Positions 42,550-51,098 of a DNA stretch of 64,000 bases are shown here, in pieces. This stretch comes from Bacillota bacterium (GTDB lineage Bacteria > Bacillota > Proteinivoracia > UBA4975 > VEMY01), in assembly GCA_009711825.1 (NCBI GenBank), contig VEMY01000026.1, positions 1-64,000 of the forward strand, given 5' to 3'. The position numbers and the translations under genes were made by a program. Numbering within the stretch: position 1 is the first letter of the stretch; every line of letters starts with the position of its first letter. The notes beneath the pieces were generated by a model that saw only the letters and a program-made list of their open reading frames with translations, searched no databases and was not told where the DNA came from.

Positions 42550-44018
42550 TACACTTACCTTTGATGCTGGTTGTGTTCTATCTGGCGATGGCATTCATCA
42601 CGCCTCTATTGGGCCGGTTAAAAAAGTTTTCCAGTCGTTATTTCGGGGTGGCCGTCAGTGCTGCAGGCTTGCTGATAGTAGGGGCCACCGCGTTTCATGT
42701 ATTTGATGCCGGTCCGTTTCGGTATTTTCCCGGCAATTGGGCGAGCCCGGTGGGCATTGAGATTGTTGTCGATGAAATCACGGTTTTATTGCAGTTGACG
42801 ATTGCTGTCATCGGATTTTTGGTTTCGGTCTATAGTGTCGATGATTTAGACCGGGAAATCGATGAACGGATGCATAATTGGTTCTATGTTATCTATTTTT
42901 TAATGATGGCTGCCCTCAACGGGTTAGTTATGTCATTTGACCTTTTCAATATCTTTGTGTTTACAGAAATCGGTACCCTAACTGCCTGCGCAATGGTGGC
43001 TATCAAGTCGAAAAGAGTGTGTCTTCGGGCTGCAATAAATTACTTGATTCTCAGCACTTTGGGCTCGGGGATGATTTTGATGGGGATTGCCCTGATTTAT
43101 ATGGTGACAGGGCACTTGAACATCGGCGCCGTTGCCCAGGTGCTGCCGGAAGCCACGGAAGCGTTTACCTGGAATGTAAGGATTGCGCTTTCGCTCTTCG
43201 TAGTTGGCTTTGGAATTAAGTCAGCGCTGTTCCCGCTGCATCTCTGGCTGCCTGATGCGCATTCATCAGCACCGACGCCATCCAGTGCCTTATTGTCAGG
43301 TGTCGTCCTCAAAGTCTTTATTGTCGTTATTGGCAGGATTGTGTTCCAGATGTTCGGCGTCGAGCTCTTCGTTCAAATTCCAATACCGTTGGTAATCCTG
43401 ACATTGGCAACCATGGGGATTTTCCTCGGTTCGCTGTTTGCGATAACTCAGACGGACATCAAGCGTATGTTGGCGTACTCCAGTGTGGCACAGGTTGGTT
43501 ACATTTTTATGGGCATAGCCCTGGTTAGTGCACGGGGCGCCACAGGCGGGCTGCTTCACATTTTCAATCATGCTGTGATGAAGAGCCTGTTATTTACCGC
43601 TGCCGGAGCAATTATATACAAAACCGGAATCCGGAAAATCGATGATTTGAACGGAATCGGTTATAAGATGCCACTAACGATGGCTGCCTTCGGTGTGGGT
43701 GCGCTGTCAATGGTCGGCATTCCAGGCACCAGCGGCTTTTTTAGCAAACTTTGGCTTGCATTAGGTGCTTTGGATGCGGGACAACCGTTTTTTGTGCTGG
43801 TAATTATTATCAGCAGTTTGCTAAACTCCGTTTATTATCTACCGATTATCGTGCGAGCGTTTTTTGGCGGGGGATCTGGAAAGTTCACCATGGATCAGCT
43901 CCCCTGGAAGATGCTTCTGCCGTTGGTTATTTTAGCAGCGATAAATTTATATTTTGGCATCCTGCCCGGCTCACTGGTGCGTCTGGCAGAACAAGCAGCA
44001 GCTATCTGGCTGCACTGA
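42546..44018 (+). CDS. mnhD: Mrp antiporter subunit D-like 1 (NuoM/NuoN homologue)
   Basis: A 490-residue proton/sodium-transporting subunit with about 14 helices. The helix 5 Glu is in NIFVFTEIGTLTA; the helix 7 Lys is in FGIKSALFPLHLWLPDAHSSAPTP; a second Lys is in LLSGVVLKV. These charged residues form the transport channel. ATG overlaps mnhC. It is the first of three MnhD paralogues in a row. Confidence 0.93.
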   Translation: MIHLPLMLVVFYLAMAFITPLLGRLKKFSSRYFGVAVSAAGLLIVGATAFHVFDAGPFRYFPGNWASPVGIEIVVDEITVLLQLTIAVIGFLVSVYSVDDLDREIDERMHNWFYVIYFLMMAALNGLVMSFDLFNIFVFTEIGTLTACAMVAIKSKRVCLRAAINYLILSTLGSGMILMGIALIYMVTGHLNIGAVAQVLPEATEAFTWNVRIALSLFVVGFGIKSALFPLHLWLPDAHSSAPTPSSALLSGVVLKVFIVVIGRIVFQMFGVELFVQIPIPLVILTLATMGIFLGSLFAITQTDIKRMLAYSSVAQVGYIFMGIALVSARGATGGLLHIFNHAVMKSLLFTAAGAIIYKTGIRKIDDLNGIGYKMPLTMAAFGVGALSMVGIPGTSGFFSKLWLALGALDAGQPFFVLVIIISSLLNSVYYLPIIVRAFFGGGSGKFTMDQLPWKMLLPLVILAAINLYFGILPGSLVRLAEQAAAIWLH

Positions 44019-44033
44019 GTGGAGGCGGTAATT

Positions 44034-45515
44034 ATGGCTGATTTTATTAACTATCTGCCGGTCTGGGCAACAATTTTGCCTATCGTGGCGACCATTCCCC
44101 TTTATATAATTGAACGACGGTCTGCCCGGTTGCGCGATTTCTTTGCCCAATTGATAACCGGAACTACTTTGGTCTTGGTCATAGCAATGTACCCGCAAAT
44201 CAGGGATGTCGGCGAGGTGGCAATTGCGTTTCCGCGGATATTCCCGCCCTTTGGCATTTCTTTCCGTGTTGATATGCTGGGCTTTATCTTGGCAGCGATT
44301 GCTTCGACAGTTTGGTTTTTATCCACGGTCTATTCAACTGTTTACATGGACCATGAGGGCGGTCAAAACCGTTTTTATCCCTTTTTGCTGCTCAGTCTCG
44401 GCGGCTGCATGGGTGTGTTTTTGACCGGTGATTTCTTCAGCCTGTTTGTGTTCTTTGAACTGATGTCCCTTTCTTCATATGTGTTGGTTGTCCACGAGGA
44501 GTCTGCTGCGGCCATGGCAGCCGGGTATAAGTATTTGATTCTGACTTTGATTGGCGGTCTGGCCCTGTTTTTTGGAATCGTCATTGCCTACGAAATCGCC
44601 GGCAATGTCAATATTCTACCCGACAACTTTCTGTTCAGCGAACCGAATCAGCTTGCGCTCTCTGCTTTTCTCGCATTCATAGTCGGCTTTGGCATGAAGA
44701 TGGGTGTGTTCCCGCTGCATGTATGGCTGCCCGACGCCCATCCTGTGGCGCCGTCACCGGCCAGTGCGCTCTTGTCAGGGATAATGCTTAAAACCGGCGC
44801 CTACGGTATGATGCGGGTTATCTATAATGTTTACGGCGTTGATTTTATCCAGGAAGCAGGTTGGCACAACATTCTTTTGGTAATGGCCGCAATTACAATC
44901 TTCTTGGGTTCGGCGGTGGCGATTGCCCAAACCGATATCAAGCGTCGACTTGCATATTCTAGCATTGGTCAAATGGGCTATGTTTTGCTAGGCATGGCGT
45001 TCATGAATCTTAATGGTCTGACTGGGAGTATTTTTCACATTTTTTCCCATGCACTGATGAAGTCTACCTTGTTCTTATGTGCCGGGGCAATCATTTATAA
45101 AACCGGCAAACGAAAGATTAATGAGCTTTCGGGTATTGGCTTGCAGATGCCAATTACCATGGCTGCTTTTTCCATCGCTGCTTTTGCAATGATTGGGATT
45201 CCGCCGCTCAACGGGTTTATCTCTAAACTTGTGCTTGCCATGGGAGCGCTGGACGCAGGAAAGTGGTATTTTGTGGTATTGTTAATTCTCAGTAGTTTGA
45301 TGAACGGTATTTATTATCTACCGATTATTATTTCTGCTTTCTTCGGTGTCAGCCCCGAAAAGAAAGTGTGGGCAAAACCGTTTTCCGAGTTGAAGCTGTC
45401 AATGCTTTGGCCAGTATGTGTGCTGGCAATTGCTTGCATCTTGTTTGGCTTGTTCCCTCTGAATTTTCCTTTGACATGGGCCGAAATCGCTGCCAAAATG
45501 TTATTGGGGGGATAA
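44034..45515 (+). CDS. Mrp antiporter subunit D-like 2 (NuoM/NuoN homologue)
   Basis: A 493-residue paralogue of the preceding subunit. The helix 5 Glu is in FSLFVFFELMSLSSYV, the helix 7 Lys in FGMKMGVFPLHVWLPDAHPVAPSP, and a further Lys in ALLSGIMLKTGAYG. All key charged residues are kept, so it should be transport-competent. ATG 44034 fits GGAGG at 44021-44025; a GTG at 44019 overlaps this site. It probably replaces the MrpA/NuoL-type subunit. Confidence 0.9.
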   Translation: MADFINYLPVWATILPIVATIPLYIIERRSARLRDFFAQLITGTTLVLVIAMYPQIRDVGEVAIAFPRIFPPFGISFRVDMLGFILAAIASTVWFLSTVYSTVYMDHEGGQNRFYPFLLLSLGGCMGVFLTGDFFSLFVFFELMSLSSYVLVVHEESAAAMAAGYKYLILTLIGGLALFFGIVIAYEIAGNVNILPDNFLFSEPNQLALSAFLAFIVGFGMKMGVFPLHVWLPDAHPVAPSPASALLSGIMLKTGAYGMMRVIYNVYGVDFIQEAGWHNILLVMAAITIFLGSAVAIAQTDIKRRLAYSSIGQMGYVLLGMAFMNLNGLTGSIFHIFSHALMKSTLFLCAGAIIYKTGKRKINELSGIGLQMPITMAAFSIAAFAMIGIPPLNGFISKLVLAMGALDAGKWYFVVLLILSSLMNGIYYLPIIISAFFGVSPEKKVWAKPFSELKLSMLWPVCVLAIACILFGLFPLNFPLTWAEIAAKMLLGG

Positions 45516-45519
45516 ATCC

Positions 45520-47790
45520 ATGTCCATGGAATTTCTAATTTTCGGTGCCCTGGCAGTTCCGCTTATGGGTAGTGTTATTTTTCTCACTGCCCGCAAGCGC
45601 CTGAATAACCCTGGGATTATCAATTTGATTCTTACCTTGCTCACAGCCGCGTTACTATTCGGTGCCGGCATTAAGGCCGGTGGAGAAACAGCCCGAGTAT
45701 CCTTGTCCAATGTATTGTTGCTGGGCTTGAATTTGCGAATGGATACCCTCGCTTTTTTCTTCACAACATTGTTTACGGCTGCTGCCTCAGTCGTGTCAAT
45801 TTTCTCCGTTCAGTTTTTGAAAAATATAAATTCCCCGGGGCGTTTCTTTATGTTCATGCAGTTGACACTGCTGGGTTGTCTGGGGGTTGTGCTGGCGGCT
45901 GATCTTGTAACATTGTTTCTATTTTTTGAGTTAATGACTTTTGCTTCGTACGTGCTAGTTATTCACCGGGAAAACGAGCAAGCGCTGAATGCAGGTTATT
46001 TATATTTACTACTTGGTGTTGTCGGTGGTCTTGCCTTGCTTACCGGGATTATCCTGGTCTATTATGTGGCTGGCAATACTGATTTCCTGCCTCTCCAGGC
46101 CGAATCAAATATTATTATCGCCGCAGCTGTTTGCTTTCTTTTCGGTTTTGGCATTAAAACCGGTGTTGTGCCGCTGCATATTTGGATGCCAAAGGCATAC
46201 AGCGTGTCCCCGGTGCCTGTGAATATTATCTCTTCAGCTTTGATGATAAAGACCGGCGCTTATGGCCTGCTGCGGGTATATTCGGAAGTATTGTTCCCCT
46301 TTGGCGGCACAGCCAATAGCAGTTTTATGGGCTGGCTTCTGGTGGGACTGGGGCTGGGCAGCATGTTTGTCGGCGCCTTTCTGGCTCTGCGCCAGACCAA
46401 CATGTTAAAGACGCTGGCGTACAGCAGCATCAGTCAAATAGGCTATGTGATACTGGGACTGGGAGTTGCCTTATTTGTTCGGGGAAATGTAGGCCTAGGC
46501 GTATCCGGAATGCTGTTTCACATTCTTAACCACTCTGTTTTTAAAGGCACTTTGTTCCTGGTGGCGGGTGTCATCCTGGCTTATGCCGGCACTCTGGATT
46601 ACAAGCGTCTAGGTGGATTGGCAAGACAAAGTCCGTTGCTAACGGCTACATTTGCCTTTGGCGCCCTGGGTATAGCCGGTCTGCCTGGACTTAATGGCTA
46701 TGCCAGTAAAACATTTTTGCATCATGGTATTGAAGCTTTGGAACACTATAACCCCGGTTGGGTTTTATGGTTTGGTGAAAAAGTCTTTGTTGTCGCAAGC
46801 GCGATAACGATTTGCTATTTTCTAAAAATGTTTTTGAATGTGTTTATGGGGCCTGTCCGCGGGGATGCAGTTATTCCCCGTCGTCTACCTCGCTGGTACC
46901 AGGTGCCGCTATTAATCGGCTCAGCAGCAATCGCTTTTGTCGGTCTGTTTCCCCATTTCACGACCCGGCAATTGATTGTTCCTGCTATGGACACTGTTGG
47001 CGTTGGGGAATCGGCGTTAGATTACGCTCTTTCCGTCAATGTGTGGAGCGGTCCTGATTTGCTAGGCATGCTTAAGACAATCGCCGTTGCGGCGGTGATT
47101 TGGTTGTTGGTGGTCAAAGTAAGACTTGACCGCTTGCGTTTTCCGGATTGGTTCAGTATTGAGAAATTATTTTACCGCCCAATTGCGCAGGGGTTTATGA
47201 TGCTCTGTTTAGGCCCCGGTGTGTTTATTGACCGAAAGGTCAACCAAGTCTATCATGGTACTGGCGATGCCTCCATGGGAATTTGCCGCTATGTGGGCAA
47301 AGTTGATCATTCTATCAACAAAATTTACGCCAGTACTGGCGATATGTCTTTGGAGCTATGCCGGTATCTGGGTCATGTCGATGGTTCTATAAACCGCCTT
47401 TATTACCGTGTGGGCAATATTTCGGTTGATGTATGCAATGCAATCGATGCCTGGGATCAAGCCTTGGACAGTCTTTATATGTCCATGGGCCGCCGCTCCG
47501 AACAGTTTTGTGTCAATCTTGATCGACTGGACCAGGATTTGGATAAACTGTATTCAGACCTGGGTCTTGTTTCGACCCGGGCGATTCACCGGCTTAATTC
47601 GATGGAGCAGGGGTTGTTTGATGTCTCTGAATACAAAAAACCACCTGTCAAACGGCAGTGGTGGCATTCCCTGCAGGACCAATTGGCTAATCCCCAATGG
47701 GAACTGAGCAATCTTAATGTTGAATCAATTTTTGTTGCAATTGCTTTTGTCGTCGTTGTGGTAATATTGTTGGTGTACGGCACACGTTAA
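45520..47790 (+). CDS. Mrp antiporter subunit D-like 3 with C-terminal 25-residue repeats
   Basis: A 756-residue protein. Residues 1-480 are a NuoM/MnhD-like membrane domain with the helix 5 Glu (LFLFFELMTFASYV) and helix 7 Lys (FGFGIKTGVVPLHIW). The otherwise conserved LPDAH after it is MPKAY, so Asp and His are lost. A further helix (about 513-531) leads to five tandem 25-residue repeats at 572-696, then a soluble linker and a last membrane helix (about 733-753). The repeat region is hydrophilic. ATG 45520 is used; ATG 45526 is also possible. It ends the antiporter cluster. The loss of polar residues suggests a modified or structural role. Confidence 0.88.
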   Translation: MSMEFLIFGALAVPLMGSVIFLTARKRLNNPGIINLILTLLTAALLFGAGIKAGGETARVSLSNVLLLGLNLRMDTLAFFFTTLFTAAASVVSIFSVQFLKNINSPGRFFMFMQLTLLGCLGVVLAADLVTLFLFFELMTFASYVLVIHRENEQALNAGYLYLLLGVVGGLALLTGIILVYYVAGNTDFLPLQAESNIIIAAAVCFLFGFGIKTGVVPLHIWMPKAYSVSPVPVNIISSALMIKTGAYGLLRVYSEVLFPFGGTANSSFMGWLLVGLGLGSMFVGAFLALRQTNMLKTLAYSSISQIGYVILGLGVALFVRGNVGLGVSGMLFHILNHSVFKGTLFLVAGVILAYAGTLDYKRLGGLARQSPLLTATFAFGALGIAGLPGLNGYASKTFLHHGIEALEHYNPGWVLWFGEKVFVVASAITICYFLKMFLNVFMGPVRGDAVIPRRLPRWYQVPLLIGSAAIAFVGLFPHFTTRQLIVPAMDTVGVGESALDYALSVNVWSGPDLLGMLKTIAVAAVIWLLVVKVRLDRLRFPDWFSIEKLFYRPIAQGFMMLCLGPGVFIDRKVNQVYHGTGDASMGICRYVGKVDHSINKIYASTGDMSLELCRYLGHVDGSINRLYYRVGNISVDVCNAIDAWDQALDSLYMSMGRRSEQFCVNLDRLDQDLDKLYSDLGLVSTRAIHRLNSMEQGLFDVSEYKKPPVKRQWWHSLQDQLANPQWELSNLNVESIFVAIAFVVVVVILLVYGTR
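47233..47607 (+). repeat. Five tandem 75-base (25-residue) coding repeats
   Basis: Units begin at residues 572, 597, 622, 647 and 672 of the third MnhD-like protein. The consensus is x-[VIL]-[ND]-x-[IVL]-Y-x(3)-G-x(2)-S-x(2)-[IVLF]-C-x(2)-[IVL]-x(3)-D, with Cys conserved in the first four units. There are no gaps between units. They diverge at DNA level, so they are old rather than recent duplications. Confidence 0.9.
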
Positions 47791-47826
47791 GCAATATCTA
47801 ATTTTCCCAGCAGGGAGGCGTTAACG

Positions 47827-48840
47827 GTGAGATATCTACGCGTTGGGTTGTTGTTGGTAGCCATATTCTTTCTGGTAGCCTGCTCAAATGGCCAGTCGCC
47901 GACAAATAACCCAGACCTAAAAGAGTATACCGAAACTTATATCGATATTATGGATACATTGGTGGATGTCCGGATTGTTACGACAATGGAAAGCGCAGAG
48001 GCCGAAAGCGTTTTGACAGCGGTGAAAGCGGAAATGCAGCGTCTGGAAGCAATTCTCAGCGCTCATCTGCCGGACAGTGATGTGGCAAAGATCAGCGCCA
48101 GTTCTGAACCAGTGTCTGTAAGTCCCCATACCTTGAATGTAGTCAACACGGCGCTTCAATATGCCGACTTGACCAATGGCACTTTTGATATAACGCTGGC
48201 GCCTGTTTTGGACCTATACGACTTTGGCGAAAAACGTTTTCCGGATGAAGCGCAATTGGCCGATAATCTGCCGCTTGTCGACTATACACGGGTTGAAGTG
48301 GACACGGACAGACAAACTATAGCGCTGCCGAAGAGTATGCGTCTTGACCTGGGTGGGATTGCCAAGGGTTATATTGTCGATCGTGCTGTTGATTTTCTAC
48401 TTGCCAACGGTGTTGAATATGCCACTGTCAATGCCGGTGGCGATATTCGGGTATCAGGCTCCAAGCCCGACGGAACGCCCTGGCGGATTGGCATTAAGAA
48501 TCCAAATGAAATACAGCATCTGTTTGCTGTGATTGAAGTGTCCGACAGCGCGATTGTTACTTCGGGCGATTATGAGCGGTATTTTGAACAAGACGGCATA
48601 CGTTTTCATCATATTATTGATCCGGCCACAGGTCTGCCAGGTAATCTTTGCAAAAGTGTAACTGTTGTCGCGCCGACTGCAGAACTGGCCGATTTGCTTT
48701 CTACGGCAATTTTTGTGATGGGACCGGAGGAAGGGCTCGCCCTTGCTGAATCCCTTGACTCCGTGGAAGCTTTGATTTGGGACGCTGATGATGAGATTCA
48801 TTGGACCAGCGGTCTTGAAGACCGGTTAGAGTTGAGGTAA
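47827..48840 (+). CDS. apbE: FAD:protein FMN transferase (ApbE), lipoprotein
   Basis: Attaches FMN covalently to Thr in S-G-A-T motifs of RnfG, RnfD and related proteins on the outer membrane face. The lipobox LVAC ends at Cys19. The ApbE core includes MDTLVDVRI, FDITLAPVLDLYDFG, LDLGGIAKGYIVDRAVD and VNAGGDIRVSG, the Mg/FAD-binding blocks, and HHIIDPATGLP near the C-terminus. The length of 337 residues is normal. GTG 47827 follows GGGAGG. Its place after rnf fits its substrate, the five-domain RnfG. Confidence 0.95.
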   Translation: MRYLRVGLLLVAIFFLVACSNGQSPTNNPDLKEYTETYIDIMDTLVDVRIVTTMESAEAESVLTAVKAEMQRLEAILSAHLPDSDVAKISASSEPVSVSPHTLNVVNTALQYADLTNGTFDITLAPVLDLYDFGEKRFPDEAQLADNLPLVDYTRVEVDTDRQTIALPKSMRLDLGGIAKGYIVDRAVDFLLANGVEYATVNAGGDIRVSGSKPDGTPWRIGIKNPNEIQHLFAVIEVSDSAIVTSGDYERYFEQDGIRFHHIIDPATGLPGNLCKSVTVVAPTAELADLLSTAIFVMGPEEGLALAESLDSVEALIWDADDEIHWTSGLEDRLELR

Positions 48841-48845
48841 GGCTT

Positions 48846-49220
48846 ATGAGACGTGGAGACTGGCTGATTTTGGGACTGATATTGTTTGTCGCTATTGGTG
48901 GCCTTGCCTATTGGCAGTTTCGCCCCTGGCAGGCAGATACCGGTGAGATAGTGATCGAAGTCGATGGCGATGAGCGATTCAGCTATCCCCTGAGCCAACA
49001 GGGCCGTCATGATATTATCGATGTGAATGGGATAATTGGTATTACAACCGTTGAACTGGGTGAAAACCGGGTCCGTGTCAGTCATTCCGATTGCCCGGAT
49101 AAAGTTTGTGTGAATATGGGATGGGTAGACCGTCCCGGCAGGCCGATAGCATGTCTGCCCAACCGGGTTATTGTTCATGTGCGCGGTCAGCAAGATGATT
49201 TTGATTTTATTACGAACTAA
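48846..49220 (+). CDS. NusG domain II-containing protein
   Basis: A 124-residue membrane-anchored protein with one N-terminal helix (ILGLILFVAIGGLAYW, about 8-23) and an extracytoplasmic NusG_II (DUF) domain with the conserved CPDKVCVNMGW and IACLPNR Cys-containing blocks. This family commonly follows apbE in Rnf-bearing Clostridia; its function is not known. It starts 5 bases after apbE. Confidence 0.85.
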   Translation: MRRGDWLILGLILFVAIGGLAYWQFRPWQADTGEIVIEVDGDERFSYPLSQQGRHDIIDVNGIIGITTVELGENRVRVSHSDCPDKVCVNMGWVDRPGRPIACLPNRVIVHVRGQQDDFDFITN

Positions 49221-49234
49221 CGAGGGTGATATTG

Positions 49235-49780
49235 ATGCAAAGACCCGGAACCAGTAATCGGATTTATATTTACAGTTTGGTCCTGGCGGCGATGCTGACA
49301 ACTTTGGCTACGGTCCTCCATGTTCTTGAGGGAATGCTGCCGCCGTTACCGGTTCCCGGGGCAAAACTGGGACTGGCAAATATAATTACAGTCGCTACAA
49401 TTGCGCTTCTCGGCGCCCGGTTTGGTCTTGCTGTCGCTGTGAGCCGAGTTATCCTCGGCTCTCTGCTAATTGGCTTTAGCGTGGTTGGCTTTGCCATGAG
49501 TATGTCTGGGGCGCTTTTGAGCTGGTTGGTGATGGTGCTACTCTATGGACGCTTCCGGGAGCGCCTTAGTCTGGTGGGCATCAGCCTTGCCGGAGCGGTG
49601 GCCCATAACGTGGCGCAATTGACCGTAGCTAGTTGGGTTTTGGAGCAAGTGGCCACGTTTACGCTTTTGCCATATTTGCTATTCTTTGCTGTGCCTACGG
49701 GCATTATGGTTGGGCTTACGGCCGGCTTGTTGATTAAGGCGATGGCTAAGGCAAAAATTCAGGGAGGTTTGCAGCGATGA
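49235..49780 (+). CDS. Gx transporter family protein (heptaprenyl diphosphate synthase component I-like)
   Basis: An integral membrane protein of about 181 residues with five to six helices. The block PVPGAKLGLANIITVATI with the early GLANI and RVILGSLLIG motifs is typical of the Gx/HepS component I family (S-component-like fold). Members follow the NusG_II gene in Rnf-containing Firmicutes. A transport role is suggested by the fold only; the name heptaprenyl diphosphate synthase is historical. ATG 49235 follows GAGGGTGAT. The stop overlaps maf by 4 bases. Confidence 0.82.
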   Translation: MQRPGTSNRIYIYSLVLAAMLTTLATVLHVLEGMLPPLPVPGAKLGLANIITVATIALLGARFGLAVAVSRVILGSLLIGFSVVGFAMSMSGALLSWLVMVLLYGRFRERLSLVGISLAGAVAHNVAQLTVASWVLEQVATFTLLPYLLFFAVPTGIMVGLTAGLLIKAMAKAKIQGGLQR

Positions 49781-50334
49781 ACCTAATCCTTGCTTCCGCT
49801 TCGCCACGTCGCCGGGAATTGCTTCAGCAGATTACCCCAAATTTTGATGTGTTTCCAGCAGCAGTGGACGAAAGTCCCGGCCCATTACAGGTGCCGGGAC
49901 TATATGCTTTAGATACGGCGAGCGCAAAGGCAAAATTTATATCAGATCAAAACCCGGAAGCGCTTGTTTTCGGGGCAGATACAATCGTCTGTCTTGGGAC
50001 GAAAATTTTTGGCAAGCCTCGGGACAGCATAGAAAATTATAATATGCTTATGCAGTTCTCAAATCGACAACATGTTGTGGGCACAGCGGTAGTTATTGCC
50101 CGTGCTGGTGAAATCCTTAATAGGGAATTTGTGGTTACAAAGGTCTTGTTTCGTAAGCTTTCTGCTAAAGAAGTCAATGAATACAGCGCTTCCGGGAATG
50201 GACTGGACAAAGCTGGCGGTTACGGAATTCAAGATAAGGCCGGTAAATTTGTTGAAGCAATTGACGGTTGCTATTATAATGTAGTTGGGTTGCCGTTGGC
50301 GACGACAGCCCGCTTGCTGGAGGGTTATATTTAG
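49777..50334 (+). CDS. maf: Maf family nucleoside triphosphate pyrophosphatase
   Basis: Hydrolyses non-canonical or modified nucleoside triphosphates (dTTP/UTP-type pyrophosphatase) and is linked to division control. The N-terminal LILASASPRRRELL loop (residues 3-16), the catalytic FGADTIV with the base Asp, and GYGIQDKAG are all present. The length of 185 residues is normal. It overlaps the preceding gene by ATGA and precedes radC, the standard Firmicutes order. Confidence 0.95.
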   Translation: MNLILASASPRRRELLQQITPNFDVFPAAVDESPGPLQVPGLYALDTASAKAKFISDQNPEALVFGADTIVCLGTKIFGKPRDSIENYNMLMQFSNRQHVVGTAVVIARAGEILNREFVVTKVLFRKLSAKEVNEYSASGNGLDKAGGYGIQDKAGKFVEAIDGCYYNVVGLPLATTARLLEGYI

Positions 50335-50350
50335 ACAGGGGGAGGATGCT

Positions 50351-51031
50351 GTGAGGTATACCATTAAGGACATACCTCCTGATATGCGTCCCCGGGAAAA
50401 GTTGCTCCGCTATGGACCGAACACCTTGACTGACCAGGAGCTGTTGGCGATAATTTTACGGACAGGTTCCAGGGATCAGAACGCTATTCAGGTGGCTGAA
50501 TCGGTGCTCTATCAATTCAGAGACTTACGGGGAGTGAATCATGCCGGCGTTGAGGAGATTTGCGCCGCAACTTCCGGTATTGGCCATGCTAAAGCAGCGC
50601 AAATTAAGGCCGCTTTAGAACTTGGCCGCCGGCTCAATCAACAAGAAGCTGAAGTTGTGCGGGTCAAGTCACCCAATGATGTTGCAGCGTGGGTAATGGA
50701 AGATATGCGTTTTTTGCAGCACGAACAATTCCGTCTTCTATTGTTGAACACGAAAAATATAATCATTGGTTGTGAAGAGGTTTCCCGGGGCAGCCTCAAT
50801 GCGTCAATTGTCCATCCCCGGGAGGTTTTTGCCCGCGCTATTAAGCGGAGCGCCGCCGCCGTTATTCTGATTCACAACCACCCCAGCGGCGATCCGACAC
50901 CGAGTCAGGAGGATATCAATGTAACCCGGCGTTTGGTCGAGGTTGGCAAACTGGTGGGGATAGATGTTCTCGATCATCTGGTTATTGGCGATGGTGTATT
51001 TTGTAGTCTGAAAGAACGGGGCTATGTTTGA
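50351..51031 (+). CDS. radC: RadC-family JAB1/MPN domain protein
   Basis: A 226-residue protein with an N-terminal helix-hairpin-helix region (about 1-95) and a C-terminal JAMM metalloprotease-like domain (ILIHNHPSGDPTPSQED at about 170-186). The metal ligands His-x-His and Asp are intact. The cellular role remains unclear despite its old DNA-repair name. GTG 50351 fits GGGGAGG 5 bases earlier; a longer frame from 50285 would overlap maf. It is followed by mreB. Confidence 0.93.
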   Translation: MRYTIKDIPPDMRPREKLLRYGPNTLTDQELLAIILRTGSRDQNAIQVAESVLYQFRDLRGVNHAGVEEICAATSGIGHAKAAQIKAALELGRRLNQQEAEVVRVKSPNDVAAWVMEDMRFLQHEQFRLLLLNTKNIIIGCEEVSRGSLNASIVHPREVFARAIKRSAAAVILIHNHPSGDPTPSQEDINVTRRLVEVGKLVGIDVLDHLVIGDGVFCSLKERGYV

Positions 51032-51098
51032 TTATTCCGGGTAAACTAATTCAAAACAAACTATTCAATGCACTTGAAATTTGAAAGGAGACCGCTTA

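Noticed and set aside
47233-47607. CRISPR-like or satellite repeat
   Set aside because: The 75-base periodicity is in the coding frame and conserved only at protein level, with no spacers.
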